From NCBI GenBank assembly GCA_030612585.1, contig JAUWNP010000039.1, positions 1 to 28,467 of the forward strand: a stretch of 28,467 bases of DNA. The letters run 5' to 3'. The notes below the pieces were generated by a model, which was given only the letters and a program-made list of their open reading frames with translations, did no database searches and was not told the origin of the DNA. Positions 14,103 to 22,378 of the stretch are shown here, one piece after another. This DNA comes from Anaerolineae bacterium. GTDB taxonomy: Bacteria; Chloroflexota; Anaerolineae; B4-G1. How positions within the stretch are numbered: the stretch's first letter is position 1; each line of letters opens with the position of its first letter. The position numbers and the translations under genes are program-made.

Positions 14103-16001
14103 ATGGCCAACGAAGCGCAGCAAGCAGAATCTCACGAACCCGAGACAGAGACGGTAGAGAAGCAAGGAGGTGTGCTCCGGCGACTCTGGAACCGCGTCGC
14201 TTTCGCTTGGCGCTGGCTGTGCAGGCCGGACAAGGTCGGGCAACCCATCACACTGCGACCACGCGGCGTAAGATTGCTCATCCTGCTGATCCTGGGTAAC
14301 CTGGCGGTACTGGTGCTGCTAACCGTCGCGCTGTACCAGACGACCACGCTGTCAGCCATAGAGGAGCCTCCCGAATTAGTCGTCGTCGCCACCGCGACGC
14401 CCAGTCCCTCCCCCACCCCCGGTTCCACACCCACCCCTTTCGGCAGCGGCGGGGCCATCGCCTTCACCTTGCGGCGCAACGGCAACGCCGATATCTACGC
14501 CCTCAACCAGGCTGAGCGACAACTGGTGCGGCTGACCTACGACCCGGCCGAGGACCGTGACCCGGCCTGGTCGCCCGATGGCAACTACGTCGCCTTCGCC
14601 TCGAACCACGCCCACAATTGGGACATCTACCTGCTGGATCTGGTCAGTGGCGCACTGATCCGCCTGACCCACGATCCCGGATTCGACGCTAACCCCAGTT
14701 GGTCGCCTGACGGTCGCTGGATCGCCTTTGAATCCTACCGCCGTGGCAACCTTGACATTTACGTGATGAGCACCGCCGAGCAGCAACTGCGGCGCATCAC
14801 GACCGACCGCGCACCCGACTACGGGCCGGCCTGGTCGCCCGACAGCCGCGCTATCGCCCTCAGTTCCTTCCGTGACGGCAACAAGGATATCTACCTCTAC
14901 CTCCTCGACGGTGAGGGAGAGGTCATCAACGTCACCCAAAGCCCCGACCTGGACGAGGATGACCCGGCCTGGTCACCTGACGGCACACAACTGGCCTACG
15001 TAAGCGGGCCACGGGGCAACCCCTCTGTCCAGGTCACAACCTTCGATTGGGACGCGATGACGGCCAACCAGATCCAGACTGAACTCTTGGGCGCTGGCAG
15101 TTCTCCAGCCTGGGCACCCGATGGGCAAAGCCTCGTCTACGCTTACGAACGGGGCGAGCGCGACCATCTCGTCGCGGCCAGCATGACAGGCTGGGCGCTG
15201 TTCCAAGAGGTTTACAGCATTGAGGGGCCGCTGGACGACCTGGCGTGGACGAGCCTCGCACTTTCTCCCCGCGTCGTTGCCCGGGCCCAGGCCGCCGAAC
15301 CGCCCGAGCCACCGTTCTACGTGGAACTGGTGCAGCCGACGCCAGCCAGTGGCCCGCCCTTCAGGCTATTCCCGCTCCCCAACGCTAACGGCGACGAGGA
15401 TCCGTTTCTGTCCGACCGGGTGAACGAGAGTTTCAACGCACTACGCCAGCGCCTGATCGAGGAAACGGGGTGGGACTATCTGGCCACACTGGGCAGTTCG
15501 TGGCTGCCGATCACCCATACGCCGCCATCGGGTCACTCACGTATGAGTTGGCACGTCTGTGGCAGAGCGATCAGGCTGGATCAAGAACCCTACGAGGACG
15601 ATGAACCGTGGGTCGAACTGGTACGGGAGGATGTGGGCAACGTCACCTACTGGCGCGTCTTCATACGCACCGCCGAGCAAGATGGAAGCATGGGCGAGCC
15701 TCTGCGCGAAGCAGTGTGGGACCTGAACGCCCGTCAGGACGGCGGGCGCGCTATGGTGGAGGGTGGCGCGCCCAAAGCGCACATTCCGACTGGCTACTAC
15801 GTGGACTTCACCACCCTCGCCAACGACTATGGGTGGGAGCGGATGCCAGCCCTGTGGCGCTGGCGCTACTTCTGGCCGGACATCCGTTGGTGGGAGTTCC
15901 AGAAGACCGACGGGCTGACCTGGTGGGAGTGTATGCTGGAGATTTTCGAGCCAAAGAAGATCGAGTCTGCTTTTGGGCCCATTCCAGGATACGAGGACTA
16001 A
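14103..16001 (+). CDS. Membrane-anchored TolB-like beta-propeller protein with M15-like C-terminal domain
   Basis: The 632-residue protein has a charged cytoplasmic N-terminus, one transmembrane helix (about 56-79) and a Thr/Pro/Ser linker (93-112). A propeller of about six WD40-like (PD40) repeats follows at about 115-395. Each repeat carries the hallmark PAWSPDG or a close variant preceded by DIY, as in TolB. The last 200 residues form a separate domain: SGHSRMSWHVCGRAI near 475-490 and YGWERMP...RWWEF ending near 599. Its layout recalls M15 (VanY/D-Ala-D-Ala) peptidases, with SxHxxGxA then WH, but the second histidine is tryptophan (W597) and the aspartate after the first motif is displaced. 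It may therefore bind rather than cut. The ATG at 14103 lies just after the promoter. Role unknown; an envelope sensor or wall-binding protein is plausible. M15 similarity is tentative. Confidence 0.75.
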   Translation: MANEAQQAESHEPETETVEKQGGVLRRLWNRVAFAWRWLCRPDKVGQPITLRPRGVRLLILLILGNLAVLVLLTVALYQTTTLSAIEEPPELVVVATATPSPSPTPGSTPTPFGSGGAIAFTLRRNGNADIYALNQAERQLVRLTYDPAEDRDPAWSPDGNYVAFASNHAHNWDIYLLDLVSGALIRLTHDPGFDANPSWSPDGRWIAFESYRRGNLDIYVMSTAEQQLRRITTDRAPDYGPAWSPDSRAIALSSFRDGNKDIYLYLLDGEGEVINVTQSPDLDEDDPAWSPDGTQLAYVSGPRGNPSVQVTTFDWDAMTANQIQTELLGAGSSPAWAPDGQSLVYAYERGERDHLVAASMTGWALFQEVYSIEGPLDDLAWTSLALSPRVVARAQAAEPPEPPFYVELVQPTPASGPPFRLFPLPNANGDEDPFLSDRVNESFNALRQRLIEETGWDYLATLGSSWLPITHTPPSGHSRMSWHVCGRAIRLDQEPYEDDEPWVELVREDVGNVTYWRVFIRTAEQDGSMGEPLREAVWDLNARQDGGRAMVEGGAPKAHIPTGYYVDFTTLANDYGWERMPALWRWRYFWPDIRWWEFQKTDGLTWWECMLEIFEPKKIESAFGPIPGYED

Positions 16002-16099
16002 ACTCCTGTTCCAAAAGTGTTCCCCGCCCGCCGTCCTCGCTCAGGGGCAAACAGACTTGGAGAACGCCCCACTGCACCACAAGCGGTTTTGTCCATTGA
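16002..16099. other. Convergent gap without clear terminator
   Basis: The gap between the TolB-like gene (+) and the response regulator (-) shows no strong hairpin with a T-run. A weak five-base GGGGC/GCCCC pairing with a long loop is the only structure noticed. Confidence 0.35.
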
Positions 16100-16762
16100 T
16101 CACCGTCCAGCACTTCCGGTGAAAAGGCCAATACGTAGCGCAAACCTTACTAACTCTGCATCCTCCTGAAGACCGAGCTTGGTCAACAGATTCTCCCGGT
16201 GCCGGGCCACGGTTTTGGGGCTGATGCACAGAATCTCAGCGATTTCCCGCCGGCTATGCCCCTCGGTGATGAGTTGCAGAACCTCCCGTTGACGCGACGT
16301 GAGCAACTCGTATGCCTGCAGCCGATCACTCACGGGCGCTGCGCGAAGATACGTCTCCACCACCGCCTCAGAGATGCCGGGGCTGAGATATTTCTCGCCC
16401 CGGTATGCTGCCTCGATGGCGAGCTGGAGTTCGTTGTACACAGCGCGCTTGAGCACATACGCCGACGCCCCTCCCCGCAGCGCCTGGTGGACGTAGATCT
16501 CGTCCGTGTACATAGACAGGATAACGACCCTGGTATCGAACCCCTTGCTGGCGATTCGAGTAGTCGCTTCGAGGCCATTCAGGCCGGGCATGCCAATGTC
16601 CATCACTACTACATCGGGATGCAGTTCCTCGACCAATTGCACCGCTTCCCGGCCATCATTGGCTTCCCCAACCACCGTGAACCCAGGTTTGGATTCCAGT
16701 AATGCTCGTAAGCCCTGCCGCACCAGGGCATGGTCATCAGCCAACAGTACACGAATAGTCAT
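16100..16762 (-). CDS. NarL/FixJ-family response regulator
   Basis: The 220-residue protein has a receiver domain (MTIRVLLADDHALVRQGL) with acidic pocket D9-D10, phospho-acceptor D55 in VVVMDIGMPG, the serine of ILSMYTDE and the conserved lysine in AYVLKRA. The C-terminal LuxR-type helix-turn-helix reads LTSRQREVLQLITEGHSRREIAEILCISPKTVARHRENL. It should be a transcription factor switched by a sensor kinase, but no histidine kinase gene lies in the window, so it is an orphan here. The ATG at 16762 fits the family start exactly, yet GGGAGG abuts it with no spacer, so initiation may not use this site in the usual way. It has its own promoter and is divergent from the NTPase gene. Confidence 0.92.
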   Translation of the reverse strand: MTIRVLLADDHALVRQGLRALLESKPGFTVVGEANDGREAVQLVEELHPDVVVMDIGMPGLNGLEATTRIASKGFDTRVVILSMYTDEIYVHQALRGGASAYVLKRAVYNELQLAIEAAYRGEKYLSPGISEAVVETYLRAAPVSDRLQAYELLTSRQREVLQLITEGHSRREIAEILCISPKTVARHRENLLTKLGLQEDAELVRFALRIGLFTGSAGR

Positions 16763-16813
16763 CCTCCCAACCCTTTCGCATGCTACGCTCTGAGCCGTTC
16801 TCCGCCCAGAGGA

Positions 16814-16842
16814 AGTATACCGCACATCGTGCTGGGACGCAA
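16814..16842 (-). promoter_or_regulatory. Promoter of the response regulator
   Basis: On the minus strand TTGCGT (complement of 16837-16842) and TATACT (complement of 16814-16819) are spaced by 17 bp. The predicted leader is about 45 nt. Confidence 0.7.
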
Positions 16843-16853
16843 TCGGCCGGGAT

Positions 16854-16882
16854 TTGGAATTTGGGGTTTGATATGGTATCAT
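16854..16882 (+). promoter_or_regulatory. Promoter of the THEP1-type NTPase
   Basis: TTGGAA (16854-16859) and TATCAT (16877-16882) are spaced by 17 bp. The transcript would start about 10 nt before the ATG at 16901, so the leader is very short. It is back to back with the response-regulator promoter, 11 bp away. Confidence 0.6.
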
Positions 16883-16900
16883 TGTACCGGACGAGGCAAA

Positions 16901-17470
16901 ATGGCTGCACGCATCATCATCCTGACCGGCGAGCGCGGCGCGGGCAAGAGTACCGTCTGCCGTGAGACCATCGCCCTGGCGCAAGCCAGGACATACACGT
17001 GCGGAGGTATCCTCACCTTTAGCCATCCCGGCGGCGACTTGGACGTGCTTGACGTACGTGGCGGCGATGTGCGTCGGCTGACCCTCGAACCTGACGCGAG
17101 CAGCCCTGTCGTGATCCAGGGCCGCTTCCGCTTCGACCCCGAAACGCTGGCCTGGGGGAACGCAGTGTTGGTCCACACCTTGCCATGCCACCTGCTCGTG
17201 GTGGACGAACTAGGGCCGCTGGAGATAGAGCGAGAGGAGGGGTGGCTGAAAGCGTTTGACGTGCTACGCAGAGCCGACTTCGCACTGGCGCTCGTCGTCA
17301 TCCGCCCCGAGTTAGTGGCGCGGGCACAACTCGAACTACCCGTCAGCGCGACGACCGTCATCACCGTGATGCCTGACAACCGGGATGGCATGCCTGCTGT
17401 ACTTATGGAGATACTGGAAAGGGAACTAGGTCTCCTCCAGATGGGCCAGCCCGCACTGCAGCACCCGTAG
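16901..17470 (+). CDS. THEP1-type P-loop nucleoside triphosphatase
   Basis: The 189-residue protein starts with MAARIIILTGERGAGKSTVC, giving a Walker A motif at 10-18. It carries the THEP1-family Walker B signature VVDELGPLE, with typical arginine/glycine segments between (CGGILTF, GRFRFDPETL). THEP1 proteins hydrolyse NTPs slowly in vitro, and their cellular role is not settled. I chose the ATG at 16901, with GAGG about 5 nt upstream; upstream in-frame codons lie within the promoter region. Its 3' end overlaps the convergent sufU gene by 45 bp, an unusual tail-to-tail arrangement. Being next to Fe-S genes does not by itself show a shared role. Confidence 0.85.
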   Translation: MAARIIILTGERGAGKSTVCRETIALAQARTYTCGGILTFSHPGGDLDVLDVRGGDVRRLTLEPDASSPVVIQGRFRFDPETLAWGNAVLVHTLPCHLLVVDELGPLEIEREEGWLKAFDVLRRADFALALVVIRPELVARAQLELPVSATTVITVMPDNRDGMPAVLMEILERELGLLQMGQPALQHP

Positions 17471-17800
17471 TGGCAGTAGCCCGCACCTGGCCCGCACCGG
17501 CCCCAGCGTGATGCCCAGCATCCTGAACACATCCTCGTCCTGTAGCGCCTTCAATTCCTCCACCGTCTTGCCTAGAATCTCCTCGGTCAACATCGAGGCT
17601 GATGCCAAACTGATCACGCAGCCACGGCCGCTGAACCGCGCCTCGCTCACCCGTCCATCCTTCAGCCGGATGTCGAGCCGAGCCACGTCACCGCAGACCG
17701 GATTATCCTGCTCACAGGAGATGTCCGCGTCATCCAGCGTCCCCTGGTTGCGGGGGTGGCGATAATGATCGAGAATGTGCTCGCGGTATAAGTTCTCCAC
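17426..17800 (-). CDS. sufU: SufU-type Fe-S assembly protein
   Basis: SufU accepts sulfur from SufS via a zinc-exchange mechanism, or acts as a scaffold, in SUF-type Fe-S biogenesis. The 124-residue protein has MENLYREHILDHYRHPRNQG, the first ligand pair in NPVCGD, a second cysteine in GRGCVISLASASM and a third in RARCGLLPLRVL. These are the three conserved cysteines and the aspartate of the family, so it appears functional. Translation starts at a GTG, 9 nt after the sufS stop, with AGGGAA upstream. It is the last gene of the sufS-sufU unit. Its 3' end overlaps the opposing NTPase gene. Confidence 0.93.
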   Translation of the reverse strand: MENLYREHILDHYRHPRNQGTLDDADISCEQDNPVCGDVARLDIRLKDGRVSEARFSGRGCVISLASASMLTEEILGKTVEELKALQDEDVFRMLGITLGPVRARCGLLPLRVLQCGLAHLEET

Positions 17801-17809
17801 TCGGCTTCC

Positions 17810-19042
17810 CTAAAACCAACTCTGTGCCTTCTGGATCCCCTCCACCAACCGGTCCACTTCCTCGCGGATGTTGTAGAGGTAAAAACTGGCCCGCGCTGTG
17901 GCCTCCAGGCCTAAGCGCGCGTGGAGCGGCTGCGCGCAGTGGAAGCCGGCGCGAATGGCGACCCCCTCCCCATCAAGCACCTGAGCCAGGTCGTGGGGAT
18001 GGATAGATTCGACGGCGAAAGCGACCACTCCACACCGCTCCCCGGTCAGCGGCCCAATCACGTGTACACCAGGTGCCTCTTCCAACCGCTCCAAAGCATA
18101 GGCCGCTAACTCCTGTTCGTGCAACCACACCGCTTCCATCCCCATCCCGCTCAAGTAATCCACTGCCGCGCCCAGCCCCACCGCCTCGGTGATGGCTGGA
18201 GTGCCAGCCTCGAACTTCCAGGGCAAGTCACTCCAACTCGCCTCCTCACGTCCCACCCGCCGGATCATCCCGCCGCCGCTGAGGAAGGGCGGCATGTCCT
18301 CCAGTAGTTCCGATCGCCCGTAGAGCACGCCGATGCCCGTCGGCCCGCACATCTTGTGGCCAGAGAAGGCCAGGAAGTCGCAATCCAGCGCCTCCACGTC
18401 CACTGGCAAGTGAGGCACACTTTGCGCTGCGTCCACTAGCACCCGTGCACCAGCCGCGTGGGACAGGGCGATGATCTCCCGCGCCGGGTTCACCGTACCC
18501 AACACGTTGGAGACGTGCGTGAAGGCGACGATCTTGACCGGGCCTTGTAGAAGATAGTCGAGGGATTCCAGGTCGAGATGCCCCGCGCTGGTCACAGAGA
18601 CGTAGGCCAGTTCGGCCCCGACCTCCCGCGCGAGTAACTGCCAGGGCACCAGGTTGCTATGGTGCTCCATCTCGGTGACGACGATGCGGTCGCCTGACCC
18701 CACGTTGGCCCGGCCCCATGTATGGGCCACCAGGTTGATCGCCTCCGTCGTATTGCGGGTGAAGATCACGCCACGGCGGTCCAGGGCACTGATGAAAGCG
18801 GCGACCCTGTCCCGCGCTTCCTCGTAGGCAGCGGTCGCCTCTTCGCTCAGGGTGTGCACCCCTCGGTGGATGTTGGCATAGTGTGCGCGGTAGAACTCGT
18901 CCAGCGCCTCGAGTACAACCCGTGGCTTCTGCGTCGAGGCGGCGTTGTCCAGGTAGGCTAGCGTCCTGCCGTGCACCTCCCGCGCCAGGATGGGAAAATC
19001 AGCCCGTAGGGCGACGGGATCAAGCCTCGCTTTGGTGGTCAC
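17810..19042 (-). CDS. sufS: Cysteine desulfurase SufS
   Basis: SufS is a PLP enzyme that removes sulfur from L-cysteine as a persulfide for Fe-S cluster assembly, with SufU as acceptor. The 410-residue protein has YLDNAASTQKP near the N-terminus, NIHRGVHTLS, TEMEHHSNLVPW and the PLP lysine K230 in SGHKMCGPTG. The catalytic cysteine is C369 in RAGFHCAQPLH. I chose the GTG at 19042 because GGAGG lies 6 nt upstream and the resulting N-terminus (RLDPVALRADFPIL) matches the family; an ATG at 19075 lacks a good ribosome-binding site. It forms a unit with sufU. sufB, sufC and sufD are not in the window. Confidence 0.95.
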   Translation of the reverse strand: MTTKARLDPVALRADFPILAREVHGRTLAYLDNAASTQKPRVVLEALDEFYRAHYANIHRGVHTLSEEATAAYEEARDRVAAFISALDRRGVIFTRNTTEAINLVAHTWGRANVGSGDRIVVTEMEHHSNLVPWQLLAREVGAELAYVSVTSAGHLDLESLDYLLQGPVKIVAFTHVSNVLGTVNPAREIIALSHAAGARVLVDAAQSVPHLPVDVEALDCDFLAFSGHKMCGPTGIGVLYGRSELLEDMPPFLSGGGMIRRVGREEASWSDLPWKFEAGTPAITEAVGLGAAVDYLSGMGMEAVWLHEQELAAYALERLEEAPGVHVIGPLTGERCGVVAFAVESIHPHDLAQVLDGEGVAIRAGFHCAQPLHARLGLEATARASFYLYNIREEVDRLVEGIQKAQSWF

Positions 19043-19125
19043 ACCGCGCCTCCGTGTCGCTAACAAATAGTCCATCCCGCGTTCCGCCTGGAATCGCCCA
19101 GTCCCCAGGGAACACCCGCCTGGGA

Positions 19126-19134
19126 AGTATATCA
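19126..19134 (-). promoter_or_regulatory. Extended -10 promoter of sufSU
   Basis: On the minus strand TGATATACT combines an extended TGn element with a -10 box TATACT (complement of 19126-19131). No good -35 is present at 17 bp. The predicted leader of about 75 nt contains CCCAGG/CCTGGG, which can form a short hairpin. I see no recognisable regulator operator. Confidence 0.55.
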
Positions 19135-19209
19135 CGATTGGCACATCCTGCCACAACCCTCTGGCGCGACTAAAGCATGGCAGAGAGAGGATCTGTGTTT
19201 TCAGGAAGT

Positions 19210-19536
19210 CTAACTGAAGAGCGCCTGCAATCGCATCGCCAGCGACATATCCCCTTCGACCTTGAGCCGGCCTTGCATAAAGGCAGCGACCGGGTTCAAG
19301 TCGCCGTTGAGCATCGCCACGAAATCTGCGGCTGCCATCTTCAACGTCACGGTGGACGCTGTTGCGGCCCCCTCAGTGACGCTGAGTTGGTTATTGGCGA
19401 TAGTCGCCGTCCACTGCCCGCCTCCCTCGCCCGAGAGGTCGAACAGCACGACAGCATCCATCCCCGCCAGTTTCTCAGGGCCAGCCGATCCCTGTAGCGC
19501 CTCCAGCGCCTGGACTGCACTTGTAAATTCGGGCAT
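19210..19536 (-). CDS. SCP2 sterol-transfer-like domain protein
   Basis: The 108-residue protein is a single SCP2-type domain that should bind a lipid or other hydrophobic ligand. The pattern is clear: VVLFDLSGEGGGQWTATIANN, STVTLKMAAADFVAMLNGDLNPVAAFMQGRLKVEGDMSLAMRLQALF. The GKLKVEGD-like end is diagnostic for the family. Ribosome binding is strong, with AGGAGG 5 nt before the ATG at 19536. It lies 54 nt after polA on the same strand, separated by a perfect 13-bp hairpin. No partner enzyme is fused, and the ligand is unknown. Confidence 0.88.
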   Translation of the reverse strand: MPEFTSAVQALEALQGSAGPEKLAGMDAVVLFDLSGEGGGQWTATIANNQLSVTEGAATASTVTLKMAAADFVAMLNGDLNPVAAFMQGRLKVEGDMSLAMRLQALFS

Positions 19537-19564
19537 TTTGTCCTCCTGTTATGAAAATAGATTG

Positions 19565-19594
19565 GTAGGGCAAGATGGTGACATCTTGCCCTAC
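19565..19594 (-). repeat. Perfect 13-bp palindrome at the polA stop codon
   Basis: GTAGGGCAAGATG (19565-19577), loop GTGA and CATCTTGCCCTAC (19582-19594) are perfectly complementary. The polA stop codon (19591-19593) lies inside one arm. The minus-strand RNA has no immediate T-run, only ATCTATTTTC some nucleotides later. It may be a dispersed palindromic element acting as a 3'-end stabiliser or partial terminator between polA and the SCP2 gene. Confidence 0.7.
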
Positions 19595-22353
19595 TCCATC
19601 TCCTCCCAATTCTCACCCACCTTGAGGTCAGCCTTGAGGGGAGCCTTGAGTTCGAAAGCGTTCTCCATTACCTCGCACATCAACGGCGCGACGGTCGCCA
19701 CCTCCTCCTCGGGGGCCTCGACGACCAGTTCGTCGTGCACCTGCAGGATCAAACGCGCCCGCAGGTCCCGCTCCCGGAGTGCACGCTGCAAGTGAATCGT
19801 GGCGATGTTGATGATGTCGGCGGCGGTTCCCTGAATTGGAGCGTTGATCGCCATGCGCTCAGCAGCCTGGCGCACGTTGTGGGGAGCCTTGCTGCCCGGC
19901 TGCAACTCGGGGAAGTAGCGCCGCCGCCTCAGCAGCGTCTCCACGTACCCCTGCCGCGTGGCGAACGCCTTGGTGGTGTCAATGTACTCTCGCACTTTCG
20001 GGAAGCGCTCGAAGTAGGCCTTGATGAAATCCTCGGCCTCGGCCTGCGTCAGGTCGGTTGTATTTGCCAGCCCGTAGGCAGTTTGTCCATAGGAAAGGCC
20101 AAAGTTGACGGCCTTCGCCACCCGCCGCATATCGGGCGTCACCTCCGCCAGTGGGACGCCCATAATAGCGGCGGCGGTGCTGGCGTGGATGTCTTCACCA
20201 CGGGCGAACGCGCTCAGCAGCCCTTCGTCGCCGGAAATGTGGGCCATCACGCGCAACTCCACCTGCGAGTAGTCGGCCGCGATCAGTTTCCAGCCCGGCT
20301 CGGCGACGAAGGCCCGTCGCACCTGCCGCCCCAGTTCCGTGCGGATGGGGATGTTCTGCAAGTTGGGGTCGCTACTGCTCAACCGCCCGGTCACCGTCCC
20401 GGTCTGTTTGTACGAGGTGTGCAGCCTGCCGGTGTGTGGATTGACGAGCCGGGGCAGCGCGTCTACGTAGGTGGACTTCAGTTTGGCCAGCCCCCGTTGT
20501 TCCAGGATCAGGTCAATCACGGCGTGCTTTCCTCTCAGCCTCTCCAGCACGCCAGCCGCCGTTGAGAAGTGGCCGGATTTCGTGCGCCGCAACCCCTGCG
20601 TGGGCAGCCTCAGCGTCTTGAACAAGGCATCGGAGAGTTGCTGGGTCGAGTTGACGTTGAAAGCGTAGCCCACCATCTCCTGGATGCGGGCATCCAGTTC
20701 GCTCAGCCGGCCGGCCAGTTCCTCGGACATCCGCGCCAACTGCGCGACGTCGAGCCGCACTCCGGACATCTCCATCGCCGCCAGCACCGGCATCAGCGGC
20801 ATCTCCACTTCGGTGAAGAGTGCCCAGAGGTGCTTTTCCTTCAACTCCGCCTCCAGGACGGTCACCAGGCGGTGGGTCATATCCACATCGGCGCATGCGT
20901 AGGGGGCCACCTGTGCAACCGGTATCTGATCCATAGTCTTTTGGCCTTTGCCTTTACCAATGAGGTCGGTGATGGGGGTCATCAGTTGCTGGAGCCGCAC
21001 CCAGGCCAGGTTCTTCAGTCCCAGGCTCCTGGAGGCTGGATTGATGAGCCACTCGGCGATCATCGTGTCGAAGGTCAATCCCTCCACCCGCGCTCCGGCT
21101 TGCTCTAATACGGTCAGGTCATATTTTAGGTTGTGGCCGTATTTGGGCTTCTCGGCATTGTTCAGCAGGGGAGCCAACACTGCGAGCACTATCCCAAGTG
21201 CCAGTCGCGGATCGTCGGGCGGGGCCGCGATTGGAATGTAGTAGCCCCGCTCGGGTGCGTCGGTAAGGGCGATGCCGACCAGTTGGACTTGCATAGCATC
21301 GGTGCCGGTCGTCTCGGTGTCGAGGGTCAGCGCCGGCGCGCTCTCCAGTCGCGCCACCAACTGGCGCAGGGATTCCTCGTCGGCGATGATCTGGTAATCG
21401 GCGCTGGGGGCTGCCGCAGGCGCAGTGGCGGGCGCTGCGCCGAACAGGCTAAGTTGGCGGACCGCTCCCACTGGCCGGGGTTGTCCCTGCTCCGGCTCCA
21501 GAAACCGCTCGACCAGCGAGCGGAACTCCAACTCACGGAAGAGGGCCAGCACAGGCTCACGGTCGAAGGAACACACGCGGCAACTGTCGAGATCGAGTTG
21601 CACCGGCGCGTCGCGCACGATAGTCGCCAAGCGGCGGCTGAGGAAGGCCAGATCACGTTCCGCCTCCAGTTTGTTCCGAAAGCGGGTCTGAACTTCATCC
21701 AGGTGCTCGTAGATGGCCTCCAGCGAGCCGTATTGTTTAAGCAACTTGACGCCGGTCTTCTCCCCGACGCCGCGCACGCCGGGGATGTTGTCGGACTTAT
21801 CCCCCATGATGGCCTTGAGGTCAATCAATTGGGCCGGGGGCAGCCCATAACGCCGCTTCACGCCCTCCAGATTGTAGACCACCGTGTCGGAGAAGCGCCA
21901 GCGGGAGGTGAGGACAAGGGTGTGCTCGTCCACCAGTTGCAGGAGGTCCATATCGCCGGTGACGATGAGCGTGTCCACCCCCTGTTCTCCTGCCTGGCGG
22001 GCCAGCGTCCCCAACAGGTCATCCGCTTCGTATCCTTCCCGCTCAAAGACAGGGATGCCCAACGTCTCCACCACCTGGCGGACGCGCGCCATCTGGGAGC
22101 GCATCTCGTCGGGCATCTTAGCGCGGTGGGCTTTGTAGTCGGCGTACATATCGTGGCGGAAGGTGCGTCCCTTGTCGAATGTGACGGCGATGTGGGTGGG
22201 TTGCTCGTCACGCAGGACGCTGAGCAACATCGAGGTGAAGCCGTAGATGGCATTGGTCAACTCGCCCTGCGCGGTCTTCATATCCTCGGGCAGGGCGTGG
22301 AAAGCGCGATAGGCCAGCGCGTGACCGTCAATCAGGACCAGTTTCTGGGACAT
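19591..22353 (-). CDS. polA: DNA polymerase I with both exonuclease domains
   Basis: Pol I removes RNA primers and fills repair gaps. The 920-residue protein has all three modules. The N-terminal 5'-3' nuclease covers about 1-290: LVLIDGHALAYRAFHAL, EGYEADDLLGTLA, VTGDMDLLQLV, MGDKSDNIPGVRGVG. The 3'-5' proofreading domain keeps its acidic residues: LTLDTETTG, NLKYDLTVLE and CADVDMTHRL. The polymerase domain has motif A DYSQVELRVMAHISGD, the O-helix RRVAKAVNFGLSYGQ and motif C QVHDELVVEAP. Unlike many thermophilic or Bacillus-type enzymes, proofreading appears intact. The start ATG at 22353 follows GGAGGAAG about 10 nt upstream. It has its own promoter, back to back with that of gyrA. Confidence 0.97.
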   Translation of the reverse strand: MSQKLVLIDGHALAYRAFHALPEDMKTAQGELTNAIYGFTSMLLSVLRDEQPTHIAVTFDKGRTFRHDMYADYKAHRAKMPDEMRSQMARVRQVVETLGIPVFEREGYEADDLLGTLARQAGEQGVDTLIVTGDMDLLQLVDEHTLVLTSRWRFSDTVVYNLEGVKRRYGLPPAQLIDLKAIMGDKSDNIPGVRGVGEKTGVKLLKQYGSLEAIYEHLDEVQTRFRNKLEAERDLAFLSRRLATIVRDAPVQLDLDSCRVCSFDREPVLALFRELEFRSLVERFLEPEQGQPRPVGAVRQLSLFGAAPATAPAAAPSADYQIIADEESLRQLVARLESAPALTLDTETTGTDAMQVQLVGIALTDAPERGYYIPIAAPPDDPRLALGIVLAVLAPLLNNAEKPKYGHNLKYDLTVLEQAGARVEGLTFDTMIAEWLINPASRSLGLKNLAWVRLQQLMTPITDLIGKGKGQKTMDQIPVAQVAPYACADVDMTHRLVTVLEAELKEKHLWALFTEVEMPLMPVLAAMEMSGVRLDVAQLARMSEELAGRLSELDARIQEMVGYAFNVNSTQQLSDALFKTLRLPTQGLRRTKSGHFSTAAGVLERLRGKHAVIDLILEQRGLAKLKSTYVDALPRLVNPHTGRLHTSYKQTGTVTGRLSSSDPNLQNIPIRTELGRQVRRAFVAEPGWKLIAADYSQVELRVMAHISGDEGLLSAFARGEDIHASTAAAIMGVPLAEVTPDMRRVAKAVNFGLSYGQTAYGLANTTDLTQAEAEDFIKAYFERFPKVREYIDTTKAFATRQGYVETLLRRRRYFPELQPGSKAPHNVRQAAERMAINAPIQGTAADIINIATIHLQRALRERDLRARLILQVHDELVVEAPEEEVATVAPLMCEVMENAFELKAPLKADLKVGENWEEME

Positions 22354-22378
22354 GTCTCTTCTTCCTCCGGCGGCTAGC

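Noticed and set aside
15808..16143. Minus-strand frame spanning the TolB-like gene end and the gap
   Set aside because: Most of it is antisense to the conserved C-terminal domain, and it has no ribosome-binding site or recognisable motif.
21133..22377. A 414-codon plus-strand frame opposite polA
   Set aside because: It is antisense to the conserved nuclease and proofreading domains of Pol I and shows typical mirror composition.
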